From positions 1 to 48,569 of the forward strand of contig CAXYYA010000028.1 of the NCBI GenBank assembly GCA_964293155.1: 48,569 nucleotides of DNA. The letters run 5' to 3'. This DNA comes from JAQVEB01 sp028698105. Lineage in GTDB: Bacteria; Bacteroidota; Bacteroidia; Bacteroidales; Dysgonomonadaceae. Shown here one piece after another: positions 9,840 to 17,960 of the stretch (positions are counted from its first letter, which is position 1; every line of letters starts with the position of its first letter). The notes beneath the pieces are model-generated. The model did no database searches. It had not been told where the DNA came from and saw only the letters and a program-made list of their open reading frames with translations. Both the position numbers and the translations under genes were made by a program.

Positions 9840-9984
9840 TTTTACGAATAATATAACCTTAATAGGAATCAACGCAAGCAAAGTTTCAGCCTTATTAGCT
9901 TATTTACTGATTCTTATGAAATGAGTTGTGTCAAACTCACGTTAATTATTTCTTTCGCATTTTACACGGATTAGAACCGATAAT

Positions 9985-11580
9985 TTAGCTACTGCACACC
10001 TGCAAAGCGGCCGGAACAATATCAATGGTTACGGGAGTTGTGCCGCTGATCTCACCGTCAATTACCAGTTTCTGCGTCGGGTGTGTATCTAACTCCACGT
10101 GTTTCCCCTGAAAATGCTTCACGAATTCGCTACCTTCGGTAGGTTTGTCTTTGAGCAACTGCACCAATGTTTCGGCGGCATTTGCTTCGTTTTCCACGTT
10201 CACGATTACCGTCACGTCCAGCAGCCCGTCGTCCGGTAACGGTTCAGAACCTCCCTGTGCAAAAATGGATGTTTTAGGTGCAGTGTTTGCGATTGTTACG
10301 CTTCCGGTTTGAAACGTGTAGGTTTGATCATCAACTTTTAACGTTGCTTCAAAAATATCTTCTTTTTTAATGTGTTTTATTCCTCCGAGAATGTATCCGA
10401 AAGCGCCCCATTCGTCTTTTAAGCCGTCTTCGGCTTCTTCGGTCATTCCGCGCTCCAAACCTGCGCCTGCAAGCAAAACCATGTAAGAGTCGTTTATTTT
10501 CGCTATATCAATTTTGCGCGTTTTTCCCGAAGTGATCACGGCGCACGCCGTTTCAATGGGTTTCAACCGGATGCCATCGCCGTACAACATGGAAGCCAGG
10601 GCGTTGCTCGTCCCGAACGGAATTATTCCCATTACTGCGTCGGTATTTACCAAGGCTTGAGCCACCTGTGTTACGGTACCGTCGCCTCCGGCGGCAACCA
10701 CAAATTGCTTCCCTTCATTCACCAATTGTTGGGCAATGTCTTTAGCCTGATTTTGCTCTGTAGCTTCATGGAACGTGAGTTCGAAAAAGCTTTTCAACAG
10801 TTCGTTGACTTTATCCAGTTTTTCTTCTTTGGCTGTTCCTGCTGCTGCATTATAGATGATATGCAGTTCATCGGATTTCTTTTCCATGGATATCCCGAAG
10901 CTGTTCAGACTGGCGAATTGTCGTGTATTCGGCTTAACGTTCGGCCTGACTTTCCGGACTTCGTCAATCAAATCCTGATACGAACGCGACGGGTCCAGAA
11001 ATTTGAGATACGCCAAAAGTACGGTCACCGACCGACCTTGTCCCAATGCGCAGTGGATCAAAACTTCTTTTCCGTCTTTTCGTTGCTGATCAATCCATCT
11101 GACAGCCATTTCCAATTGGTTTTTCCGGGGACTATTGTGATCCATTACCGGGATGTTCAGATATTCTACATCACGTCCTAAAAATTGTGTTTCAATGGCA
11201 TCGAATTCAGCCGTAACGTCCAGTATGGCATTGATAGGACTCTCTTTGAGCGATTTCAGATCGGTGAACACCAACCGTCTGCTCAACCATAATCCGTCAC
11301 GGATTTCCTGCAATGGTGGCACATTGTCTCTTGATCGGGCGATCAGATTAAAAATGGTGGCGCCCAGCAAAACCGGAAATATGGCAATTTTTATGTAAAA
11401 CGGTAGTCGCCCGCCCTTGCTTTTAAAAAGCATTTCGCCGAAGTCGGCGAAATAAGCGATCGCGTAATAAAGCGATGAGAGCGATATCCAGATTAAAATG
11501 ATCTGTAGGATAAGAGGAGTGAAAAAACTAAGTACGGCAACAAGTACCGAAAAAATCAGGTAGATGTATCCTCTGTTCAT
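9985..11580 (-). CDS. Membrane-anchored dual-specificity phosphatase fused to a diacylglycerol-kinase-like domain
   Basis: 531 residues with three parts. Residues 1-80 hold about three hydrophobic segments. Residues about 95-225 are a dual-specificity/PTP-like phosphatase domain with the CX5R loop HCALGQGRS (176-184, catalytic Cys177). Residues about 238-531 are a DAGK/lipid-kinase catalytic domain: YNAAAG near 243, AGGDGT (297-302), PFGTSNALA (321-329, the PxGTxNxxA motif) and late DGEISG. Such kinases phosphorylate diacylglycerol, sphingoid bases or undecaprenol-like lipids; the phosphatase could act on phosphoinositide- or phospholipid-like substrates. Having both in one chain suggests opposing or consecutive steps on a membrane lipid; the substrate is unknown. 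The gene stands alone. Confidence 0.9.
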   Translation of the reverse strand: MNRGYIYLIFSVLVAVLSFFTPLILQIILIWISLSSLYYAIAYFADFGEMLFKSKGGRLPFYIKIAIFPVLLGATIFNLIARSRDNVPPLQEIRDGLWLSRRLVFTDLKSLKESPINAILDVTAEFDAIETQFLGRDVEYLNIPVMDHNSPRKNQLEMAVRWIDQQRKDGKEVLIHCALGQGRSVTVLLAYLKFLDPSRSYQDLIDEVRKVRPNVKPNTRQFASLNSFGISMEKKSDELHIIYNAAAGTAKEEKLDKVNELLKSFFELTFHEATEQNQAKDIAQQLVNEGKQFVVAAGGDGTVTQVAQALVNTDAVMGIIPFGTSNALASMLYGDGIRLKPIETACAVITSGKTRKIDIAKINDSYMVLLAGAGLERGMTEEAEDGLKDEWGAFGYILGGIKHIKKEDIFEATLKVDDQTYTFQTGSVTIANTAPKTSIFAQGGSEPLPDDGLLDVTVIVNVENEANAAETLVQLLKDKPTEGSEFVKHFQGKHVELDTHPTQKLVIDGEISGTTPVTIDIVPAALQVCSS

Positions 11581-11685
11581 AGGATTAGCGATTGTATTTA
11601 TTTGAACTATAACAAAGTAAATTTAAAGAATAAACATTTTTAACACGGGCAAAGTTCAGAGAGTAAAGTTGTTTTTAAGTACGAA

Positions 11686-11725
11686 ACAAAAAGCGCATCG
11701 CAATATTTTGCGACGCGCTTTTTGT
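11686..11725. terminator. Long-stem bidirectional terminator after phoH
   Basis: ACAAAAAGCGC-A-TCGCAA pairs with TTGCGA-C-GCGCTTTTTGT (18-bp stem, one mismatch, 4-nt loop). A/T tails on both sides make it able to end transcripts in either direction. It lies 37 bp past the stop codon of the minus-strand phoH-like gene. Confidence 0.8.
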
Positions 11726-11761
11726 CTTATGTCTTATGTCTTTGTTCTTTGTTCTAACTGT

Positions 11762-13153
11762 TTACAACAGATTACTTGCCAGTTCAGAAAGCTCGCTCCG
11801 TTCACCTTTCACGAGGTTTACGTGCGCGAAAATATTTTGTCCCTTCATCTTATCAATCATATACGCAAGGCCGTTGGATTGCGAATCGAGGTAAGGTTGG
11901 TCAATTTGTTGCAGGTCGCCCGTGAACACCATTTTTGTGCCTTCGCCTGCGCGGGTGATAATGGTTTTCACTTCGTGAGGGGTGAGGTTCTGAGCTTCGT
12001 CTATAATGCAAAACGTTTCCGTGAGGCTACGGCCGCGGATGTAAGCCAAGGCTTCGATTTCCAGTTGTCCCGATTTTTGCATTTCTTCAATTACGCGCAA
12101 ATCGCCGCTGTTGGTTCCAAGTTGCGATTTGATCACGTTCAGGTTATCGAAAAGCGGTTGCATGTAAGGCGCGATTTTCTGTTTTTCGTCGCCGGGCAGG
12201 AATCCCAGGTCTTTGTTGGACAATGATACAATGGGGCGCGCAAGCAGTATCTGATGATACAGTTTGTTTTGTTTGAGCGCCGATGCCAGCGCCAAAAGGG
12301 TTTTTCCGGTTCCGGCTTTTCCGGTGAGCCCCACGAGTTTCACTTCGGGATCGTTCAACACCTTAAAAGCAAAAGCTTGTTCGGCGTTTCGCGGATGGAT
12401 GCCGAAATTGTTGTCTTTATCAACCTTTTCAACCGTTTTGGTGAACGGATTGTAGCGTGCCAATACGCTGTTGCGGTCGCTTTTAAGTATAAAACACTGG
12501 TTTGGCGCAATTTCCGTTTGAAAATTGAATTCGTCGAAATCCACCCCTTTTTGCTGTGCATAGATCTGATCAATCAAATCGGGATTCACACCCTCAATAA
12601 CGAGCTCTTCCTGTTCAAATATGTCAATGTTGGTAACTTTGTCAGTGATATAATCTTCGGCCAGCAATCCGAGCGAGCGCGCTTTCATGCGCAGGTTAAT
12701 ATCTTTGGATACTAAAATGGCTTTGGTTTTCGGATATTTTTCCGTGATGCTTTGCAAGGTGGACAGTATGCGATTATCAGGGACTCTTTCGGGGAAAGCT
12801 TGCGTAATTTTCGGATTATCAGGAATATTAACAATGTATAATTTTCCGCGTCCGACACCGAGTTCGGCTCCGTTGGTAAACAGATCATCGTCTGTTATCA
12901 GGTCCAGTTCCCGCACAAATGCGCGAGCATTAAAATTTATTTGTTCGTTGCCTTTTTTAAATTTATCCAATTCTTCCAATACCACAAAAGGAATATAAAC
13001 ATCGTTCTCTTCAAAATTATCCAAACACTTGTAGTCGTGCAGGATAACGTTGGTGTCGAGAATGAAATTCTTTTTGGGATTCCGTGAAGTTGATTTAGTC
13101 TTTACGGTTGACTTTTCGGTTGTAGCTTTCGTAGTCTTACCAGTTGTTGCCAT
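11762..13153 (-). CDS. PIN-PhoH family ATPase/ribonuclease (PhoH2-like)
   Basis: 463 residues. A basic, Thr/Lys-rich N-terminus (1-28) precedes a PIN nuclease domain (about 29-165) with acidic residues in ILDTNVIL (Asp33), EELDKF (E60/E61) and later SKDINL. The PhoH ATPase domain (about 255-463) has Walker A GLTGKAGTGKT (275-285), Walker B IIDEAQN (383-389) and a downstream FTGDLQQID sensor-like motif. PhoH2 proteins couple ATP-dependent RNA unwinding to RNA cleavage. It is transcribed alone. The predicted active-site residues look intact. Its physiological RNA target cannot be read from the sequence. Confidence 0.95.
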   Translation of the reverse strand: MATTGKTTKATTEKSTVKTKSTSRNPKKNFILDTNVILHDYKCLDNFEENDVYIPFVVLEELDKFKKGNEQINFNARAFVRELDLITDDDLFTNGAELGVGRGKLYIVNIPDNPKITQAFPERVPDNRILSTLQSITEKYPKTKAILVSKDINLRMKARSLGLLAEDYITDKVTNIDIFEQEELVIEGVNPDLIDQIYAQQKGVDFDEFNFQTEIAPNQCFILKSDRNSVLARYNPFTKTVEKVDKDNNFGIHPRNAEQAFAFKVLNDPEVKLVGLTGKAGTGKTLLALASALKQNKLYHQILLARPIVSLSNKDLGFLPGDEKQKIAPYMQPLFDNLNVIKSQLGTNSGDLRVIEEMQKSGQLEIEALAYIRGRSLTETFCIIDEAQNLTPHEVKTIITRAGEGTKMVFTGDLQQIDQPYLDSQSNGLAYMIDKMKGQNIFAHVNLVKGERSELSELASNLL

Positions 13154-13264
13154 GTTTCGTTGCGTTTAAAGTTTTTGTACGTTTTTTCATTTCAATAAAA
13201 ACGTAAATATACTAAGAATGTTTACACGAAACGCATTTATTTCGTTTTTTGATGCGTCGTTCCA

Positions 13265-13288
13265 CAAAAAAAGCGCCATTGGCGCTCT
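13265..13288 (-). terminator. Terminator of the 13.3-13.7 kb lipoprotein gene
   Basis: AGCGCC-ATT-GGCGCT stem (13272-13286) followed on the minus strand by a run of seven T, 25 bp beyond the stop codon at 13313. Confidence 0.8.
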
Positions 13289-13312
13289 TTATTTTCCGAT
13301 CATTATCTTCCG

Positions 13313-13720
13313 TTATGTGAAAGTGATTTCCTGAAGCCCAAGGTCGCCAATTGTCATTTTAAGCACCAGTTGGGTTAATGAGACCGAAACCACTTCGTAT
13401 CGCGTAACAATGGCCCCGTTTTTCAGGGTAAGCAATTTTCCGTCGGTTGATAATTGCCATTCTCCGCTTTGGTTGGTTTCTGCGAAACAAATATCGGAGC
13501 CAACGTTGATGGTGTAGGTGCCATCCGCTTTAAAATCCCAGACATCGTCTTTCTGACAATCCAACAGGTCAATCGGCGCTTGCGAAGTCATTTTCCAGTT
13601 TTTTACCATCATAGCCGCTTTCGTGAGGTCGCCCTGTATTTCCTCTTTCGAGCAGGACGAAACCAATATTCCGATGAGGCTGGTTAGCAGGAAAAGCGCT
13701 AAATAATTCAATTTTTTCAC
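13313..13720 (-). CDS. Small lipocalin-like lipoprotein
   Basis: 135 residues. The lipoprotein signal is ALFLLTSLIGILVSSC with the lipobox Cys near residue 23. The rest alternates short beta strands with W, DFKADGTYTI and GEWQLSTDGKLLTL, the pattern of the 'lipocalin-like' domains common in Bacteroidetes lipoproteins (a W-x-(F/L)-x-x-DGT-Y strand followed by GxW strands). The start codon is GTG (at 13720); no ATG lies nearby in frame. It probably sits at the periplasmic face of a membrane; ligand and role are unknown. It has its own terminator, and the opposite-strand peptidase gene diverges from it. Confidence 0.75.
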   Translation of the reverse strand: MKKLNYLALFLLTSLIGILVSSCSKEEIQGDLTKAAMMVKNWKMTSQAPIDLLDCQKDDVWDFKADGTYTINVGSDICFAETNQSGEWQLSTDGKLLTLKNGAIVTRYEVVSVSLTQLVLKMTIGDLGLQEITFT

Positions 13721-13916
13721 AAGGATTACTTTTTTTGATTAATAAGTATAAAAATAGAAGTTGTGAACTTCAAAAACAGTTTCTTTTTAATATAAACGCG
13801 TGAAGCTTTGTGAATGTTAATGCTTTAAACATACTTTACGATAACATCTCGTTTTTTTGCGTTTACTAACGCTTTGTCGGTTTCTTTCACATCATTCCTT
13901 GTTTTCAGGATAAAGT

Positions 13917-13950
13917 TTTGAGCAGAACAATACAAAAAGTATTATCTTTG
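13917..13950 (+). promoter_or_regulatory. Promoter of the M3 peptidase gene
   Basis: TATCTTTG (13943-13950) matches the -7 element; TTTG at 13917-13920 lies 22 bp upstream, slightly longer than the ideal 19. The box is 30 bp before the ATG at 13981, which supports that start over an upstream in-frame one at 13918. Confidence 0.65.
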
Positions 13951-13980
13951 TCATCATTTTTGACTTTAAATAAAACGTTT

Positions 13981-16074
13981 ATGAAGAAAATCTTATTAGC
14001 AATTTGTTTTATGACAGCAATCACAGCTCTCCACGCGGAAGAGAATCCGTTTTTTAAACCGTACGCCACGCCTCACGAAACGCCACCGTTCGATAAAATT
14101 AAAACCGGACATTTTGAACCGGCTTTCGATAAGGCGATACAGGAACACGAACGTCAAATTGATGCTATCGCAAACAACGCCCAGGCGCCTACTTTCGCGA
14201 ACACTATTTTGGCTATGGAGTATTCCGGCGAATTGTTGAACAAAGTGAGCAGCGTGTTTTTCAATCTGTTAAGTGCCGAGAGCAACGATGAGATGATGGA
14301 AATATCGCAACGCTTGAGCCCGAAACTTTCGGAACACGGCAACAACATCAACCTCAACGAAAAACTTTTCAACCGAGTGAAAGCGGTTTATGATGTCCGC
14401 AACACATCGGGACTTACGCCGGAGCAGATCCGCTTGGTGGAAAAATATTATCAGGGGTTTGAAGACAGCGGCGCTACGCTTTCTCCCGAAGACAAAGCGA
14501 AATACAGGAAATTATCAGCGGAGTTGAGCCTGGCATCGTTGGAATTCGGGCAAAACAGTTTGAAAGAGACCAATAAGTACGAGATGCTGCTTACCGATAA
14601 AGCCGATCTTGCCGGACTTCCCGAAAGCGTGCTGGACGCCGCTGCGGCCAAAGCCAAATCGAAAGGAAAGGAAGGCTGGATGTTCGATTTGTCTGCGCCC
14701 AGTTACATCGGTTTTATGAAGTACTCATCGCGTCGCGATCTGCGCGAAAAACTCTACATGGCCTACAATACCAAAAGTGTGATGGGTGGCGAGTTCGATA
14801 ACCAACAGAACGTGGAAAAGATCGTTAACCTGCGGTTACAGATCGCTAACCTGCTCGGATACAAAACGTATGCCGATTATGCGCTGAAATACCGCATGGC
14901 AAAAAATCCCGGTGGCGTTTACAACCTGCTCAACGATCTGGCAAAAGCCTATGGCCCCGTTGCCGCAAAAGAATTCAACGATGTGCAGGCTTACGCCTCC
15001 GAAATGGAGGGAAAACCGGTTGATATTCAGCCGTGGGACTGGAGTTATTATTCCGATAAACTGAAAGACGAACGTTTTAGCGTGAACGATGAACTGGTTC
15101 GCCCGTATTTCGAGTTGGAACGTGTGAAAAAAGGCGTTTTCGGACTGGCTACCGACCTTTACGGTTTAACGTTTGTGAAAAATCCCGACATCCCCGTTTA
15201 TCATCCCGAAGTGGATGCGTATGACGTGATGGACGAAAACGGCAACTTCCTCGCCGTGCTTTTCACCGACTTCCATCCCCGCGATGGCAAGCGCGCCGGC
15301 GCCTGGATGACGGAGTATAAAAGCCAGTGGGTGAGAGACGGAAAAGACAGCCGTCCGCACGTATCGCTGGTGATGAATTTTACCCGTCCTACCGAAACCA
15401 AACCCGCATTGCTCACTTTCGACGAGGTAGAGACTTTCCTCCACGAGTTTGGACACGCCCTGCACGGAATGCTTTCGCGCGGAAACTACGAATCGCTGAG
15501 CGGAACCAACGTTTACCGCGATTTTGTGGAACTGCCGTCGCAAATCATGGAAAACTGGCTGGTGGAAAAAGATTACCTCGACAAATTTGCCGTGCACTAC
15601 AAAACAGGTGAGAAAATGCCTGCCGAACTGGTTCAAAAGATCATTGACGCGGCCAACTACAACGCCGGTTACCTTTGCCTGCGGCAATTATCGTTCGGCT
15701 ACCTGGATATGGCCTGGCACACGTTAGATAGCCCTTTCGCCGGCGATGTTCGTGCATTCGAGCATGCCGCCATGGATAAGGTGAAAGTGCTTCCGGTGAT
15801 ACCCGAAACCTGCATGTCCACATCGTTCGGACACATTTTCTCGGGCGGATACGCCGCCGGATACTACGGTTATAAGTGGGCGGAAGTGTTGGATGCCGAT
15901 GCATTTTCGGTATTCCGTAAAAACGGTATTTTCGATAAAAAAACGGCCGCATCGTTTCGCCGCAACATTCTTGAAAAAGGCAACTCGCAAGAGCCGATGA
16001 CGCTGTACAAGAATTTCCGCGGGCAGGAGCCTTCCATCGAAGCTTTGCTCCGGAGAAACGGCGTGAAAGAATAA
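13981..16074 (+). CDS. dcp-like: M3-family zinc metallopeptidase, peptidyl-dipeptidase Dcp-like, secreted
   Basis: 697 residues from the ATG at 13981. I chose this start because it opens with a signal peptide (KKILLAICFMTAITALHAEE) and has a promoter box 30 bp upstream; a longer frame from 13918 would bury the signal. The M3A zinc site is clear: HEFGH at residues 488-492 within FLHEFGHALHGML, and the third ligand Glu at about 517 in FVELPSQIMENW. The C-terminal substrate region has GHIFSGGYAAGYYGYKWAEVLDADAF, typical of Dcp and oligopeptidase A. Dcp removes C-terminal dipeptides from short peptides; with a signal peptide this one should act in the periplasm on imported peptides, fitting an amino-acid-fermenting lifestyle (inference). 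Monocistronic. Confidence 0.94.
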   Translation: MKKILLAICFMTAITALHAEENPFFKPYATPHETPPFDKIKTGHFEPAFDKAIQEHERQIDAIANNAQAPTFANTILAMEYSGELLNKVSSVFFNLLSAESNDEMMEISQRLSPKLSEHGNNINLNEKLFNRVKAVYDVRNTSGLTPEQIRLVEKYYQGFEDSGATLSPEDKAKYRKLSAELSLASLEFGQNSLKETNKYEMLLTDKADLAGLPESVLDAAAAKAKSKGKEGWMFDLSAPSYIGFMKYSSRRDLREKLYMAYNTKSVMGGEFDNQQNVEKIVNLRLQIANLLGYKTYADYALKYRMAKNPGGVYNLLNDLAKAYGPVAAKEFNDVQAYASEMEGKPVDIQPWDWSYYSDKLKDERFSVNDELVRPYFELERVKKGVFGLATDLYGLTFVKNPDIPVYHPEVDAYDVMDENGNFLAVLFTDFHPRDGKRAGAWMTEYKSQWVRDGKDSRPHVSLVMNFTRPTETKPALLTFDEVETFLHEFGHALHGMLSRGNYESLSGTNVYRDFVELPSQIMENWLVEKDYLDKFAVHYKTGEKMPAELVQKIIDAANYNAGYLCLRQLSFGYLDMAWHTLDSPFAGDVRAFEHAAMDKVKVLPVIPETCMSTSFGHIFSGGYAAGYYGYKWAEVLDADAFSVFRKNGIFDKKTAASFRRNILEKGNSQEPMTLYKNFRGQEPSIEALLRRNGVKE

Positions 16075-16162
16075 TCGTCTTAGCGCGAGCGTCGTGCGGT
16101 TTTGAGCCGCAAGATGCATTCCGGAACGGCAGAAGAATGATAATTTGACAGAAATTGTCCGT

Positions 16163-16199
16163 AAACGTCCTCAAATATCGGGGGCGTTTTTCTTTTTTA
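16163..16199 (+). terminator. Terminator of the M3 peptidase gene
   Basis: AAACGTCC (16163-16170) pairs with GGGCGTTT (16182-16189) with one G-U pair, followed by a T-rich tail. Confidence 0.75.
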
Positions 16200-16252
16200 C
16201 GTTTTTTACCGAAAAAAAACAACTAAAAACGTAAGACTTAGTTTTTTATTCC

Positions 16253-16386
16253 TATCTTTGCTGCGCAAAAGTTTTTATAGCAGAATCGTTTTCAAATTTC
16301 TTCTCGCAACGTTAAGCAATTGGTTAACCTCTCTTATACATTATCTTTCTGCGCAATTTTTAATTTATTTATTTTAATTTTTTTAC
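16253..16386 (+). promoter_or_regulatory. Promoter and long leader of the RRM protein, with a duplicated promoter segment
   Basis: TATCTTTGCTGCGCAA at 16253-16268 contains a perfect -7 box. Ninety bases later TATCTTTCTGCGCAA (16342-16356) repeats it with one G missing. If the first box is used, the leader is about 120 nt, long for this genome. The second copy has lost the final G of the -7 box but may still be a weak promoter or a protein-binding site. Confidence 0.6.
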
Positions 16387-16704
16387 ATGAACATTTTCGT
16401 TGCAGGCTTGAGCTATCAGATTAGCGATGCCGATTTAAAAGAGCTTTTTGAGGAATATGGAGAAGTATCCTCAGCAAAAATTATTACAGACAGGGAAACG
16501 CGCCGTTCTAAAGGCTATGGCTTTGTAGAAATGGCTGATGAAGACGGACAACGTGCTATTGATGAATTAAACGGAGCAGAATACGACGGACGTACATTAT
16601 CGGTATCCGTGGCTCGTCCACGCGCCGAAGGCGGCGATCGCCCGCGCCACAACAACCGTGGTGGTTACGGAAATCGCGAAAACCGTGACAGAAACAGATA
16701 TTAA
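16387..16704 (+). CDS. Single-RRM RNA-binding protein
   Basis: 105 residues. One RNA-recognition motif (1-78) with RNP2 (NIFVAGL, 2-8) and RNP1 (KGYGFVEM, about 42-49) intact, followed by a short Arg/Gly/Asn-rich tail (GGDRPRHNNRGGYGNRENRDRNRY region). Small RRM proteins of this kind in Bacteroidota and cyanobacteria are abundant, often cold-inducible, and bind RNA globally. The long leader upstream would fit post-transcriptional or temperature control (inference). It is followed by its own terminator. Confidence 0.96.
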   Translation: MNIFVAGLSYQISDADLKELFEEYGEVSSAKIITDRETRRSKGYGFVEMADEDGQRAIDELNGAEYDGRTLSVSVARPRAEGGDRPRHNNRGGYGNRENRDRNRY

Positions 16705-16727
16705 GGAACAAAAACTTCGATAGTATG

Positions 16728-16763
16728 AAAGACTGCTTCTGAAAATGATGCAGTCTTTTTTTA
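16728..16763 (+). terminator. Terminator of the RRM gene
   Basis: AAAGACTGC (16728-16736) with GCAGTCTTT (16750-16758), then a T run. Its right arm would overlap an in-frame upstream ATG of tsaB, which argues against that longer tsaB start. Confidence 0.85.
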
Positions 16764-16813
16764 TTGAACTATTTAACAGATCGAGTGTTATTAAACCAAA
16801 TTGCGACGCGCTC

Positions 16814-17509
16814 ATGAGCACTTTTTTACAAATTGAAACAGCTACACCGGTTTGTTCGGCTACCCTTTCAAAAAACGGAGAAATCGTTTACAATAAAGAA
16901 GACTTTACGGGACAATCGCATGCGGTAAAACTCGGCGTGTTTGTGGAAGAAACAATGCAACACGTCCGCCGTGAAGGGCTGCATGTGGATGCCGTTGTGG
17001 TGAGTAGCGGCCCGGGCTCTTATACCGGATTGCGCATTGGCGTGTCCGAAGCAAAAGGCCTCAGCTATGGCCTCGGCGCGCCGCTGATCGCTATCCCCAC
17101 GCCTTTGATCATGGCGCACATGTTGAAAGACGAAGTAGAAGAAGATGCTCTTCTTTGTCCGATGATAGATGCGCGGCGAATGGAAGTCTATGCCACTTTC
17201 TTCGATACTTCGCTGAACGTTGTTCGCCCCACAGCCGCCGATATTGTAACGGAAAACAGCTATTCCGACCTGTTGGAAAACCATCGCGTGGTGTTTTTCG
17301 GTAACGGAGCCGATAAGTGTAAAACGATGATCACACATCCCAACGCCCGATTTTTACCGGATGTTTATCCGCTCGCTTCGGCCATGACGGCGCTCGCCGA
17401 AAAATCTTTCACAGAAAAAGATTTCGTGGACACGGCTTATTTTGAACCTTTTTACTTAAAAGAATTTGTGGCCACCGTGCCGAAAAATAAAGTATTGTCT
17501 AATATATAA
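16814..17509 (+). CDS. tsaB: tRNA threonylcarbamoyladenosine biosynthesis protein TsaB
   Basis: 231 residues from the ATG at 16814. This start gives the conserved opening FLQIETATPVCSATL; the longer frame from 16745 begins inside the preceding terminator. The ASKHA-type fold is visible: the first strand with IETAT, VVVSSGPGSYTGLRIGVSEAKGLSYG (about 58-83, the TsaB/TsaD family signature SxGPGSxTGLRIG), and MIDARRMEVYATFF. TsaB pairs with TsaD to transfer threonylcarbamoyl to A37 of ANN-decoding tRNAs. The CDGSH gene follows after 11 bp and is probably co-transcribed. Confidence 0.95.
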   Translation: MSTFLQIETATPVCSATLSKNGEIVYNKEDFTGQSHAVKLGVFVEETMQHVRREGLHVDAVVVSSGPGSYTGLRIGVSEAKGLSYGLGAPLIAIPTPLIMAHMLKDEVEEDALLCPMIDARRMEVYATFFDTSLNVVRPTAADIVTENSYSDLLENHRVVFFGNGADKCKTMITHPNARFLPDVYPLASAMTALAEKSFTEKDFVDTAYFEPFYLKEFVATVPKNKVLSNI

Positions 17510-17520
17510 ATTAATTGATT

Positions 17521-17703
17521 ATGAGCGATTTTAAAATTAAAGTTCAGCCCAACGGCCCGCTTATCGTGACCGGAAAATTCAAATTGGAATTACAAAACGG
17601 AACAGTTGAAGAAAAAGAAACGGCCACGCTTTGTCGTTGTGGACATTCGCAGAATAAACCTTTTTGCGACGGATCGCACCGGAAAGTTGGTTTTGAAGGG
17701 TAG
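17521..17703 (+). CDS. CDGSH-type iron-sulfur protein
   Basis: 60 residues, one CDGSH domain. The ligand set is present: CxC in LCRCGHSQNKP followed by FCDGSH (three Cys and one His binding a 2Fe-2S cluster). The ATG at 17521 is preferred over a TTG two codons upstream. It is cytoplasmic with no signal. Such small proteins are thought to act in redox or Fe-S handling. Position 11 bp after tsaB suggests co-transcription, but a functional link is not obvious. Confidence 0.93.
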   Translation: MSDFKIKVQPNGPLIVTGKFKLELQNGTVEEKETATLCRCGHSQNKPFCDGSHRKVGFEG

Positions 17704-17744
17704 AGGGAAAAGGTCTGTACAACATTTGTTATAAAATTATTTTT

Positions 17745-17960
17745 ATGATTATCCGCAAAGTGTCCTAATATCAATTGCCACGGCTTTCAAGCCGTGGAAG
17801 GTATGAATTTAATTAAATTGGCTTTAGCCGAAATTTATGTAAACTTCCCGATTGCGGAATAAGTTGGGCTAAAGCCCATCTCATAGATACATCTAATTAT
17901 CCACGCCATAAATGGCGTGGCAATTGACACGGTTAATTAGGAAGGTTTGCGGATAATCAT
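17745..17960. repeat. Non-coding hairpin element, copy B
   Basis: 216 bp with terminal inverted repeats ATGATTATCCGCAAAGTGTC / GGTTTGCGGATAATCAT. The same four-hairpin plan as copies A and C, but the arms of the outer hairpins differ: CCACGGCTT-TC-AAGCCGTGG and CCACGCCAT-AA-ATGGCGTGG, both perfectly or nearly perfectly paired. The central hairpins are GGCTTTAGCC and GGGCTAAAGCCC. Confidence 0.85.

Larger units (their letters stand above)
9328..9947. repeat. Outer inverted-repeat element filling the gap after the ABC1 kinase
   Basis: AATTAACGTGAGTT at 9328-9341 recurs inverted as AACTCACGTTAATT at 9934-9947. Farther in, the two sides show looser mirrored similarity, for example TAATAAGG about 40 bp inside each end. 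The 620-bp interval has no credible gene. It encloses the two elements annotated below and may be the oldest of three nested insertions. A short GC hairpin (TGCCTACCGCAGGCA) lies near 9461. The outermost element is the least certain because I see only one copy in the window. Confidence 0.5.

Noticed and set aside
10657..11181. 174-codon plus-strand ORF
   Set aside because: Antisense to the phosphatase/kinase fusion, including its GGDGT and CX5R motifs.
13770..13785. Extra end of the 18.2-kb MITE (TTCAAAAACAGTTTC)
   Set aside because: Only about 14 bases match with one inserted A, and there is no partner end nearby; may be chance.
15166..16222. Several long minus-strand ORFs (131-193 codons) opposite the M3 peptidase
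   Set aside because: They are antisense to the region with the HEFGH zinc site; composition is that of a shadow frame of a GC-rich gene.
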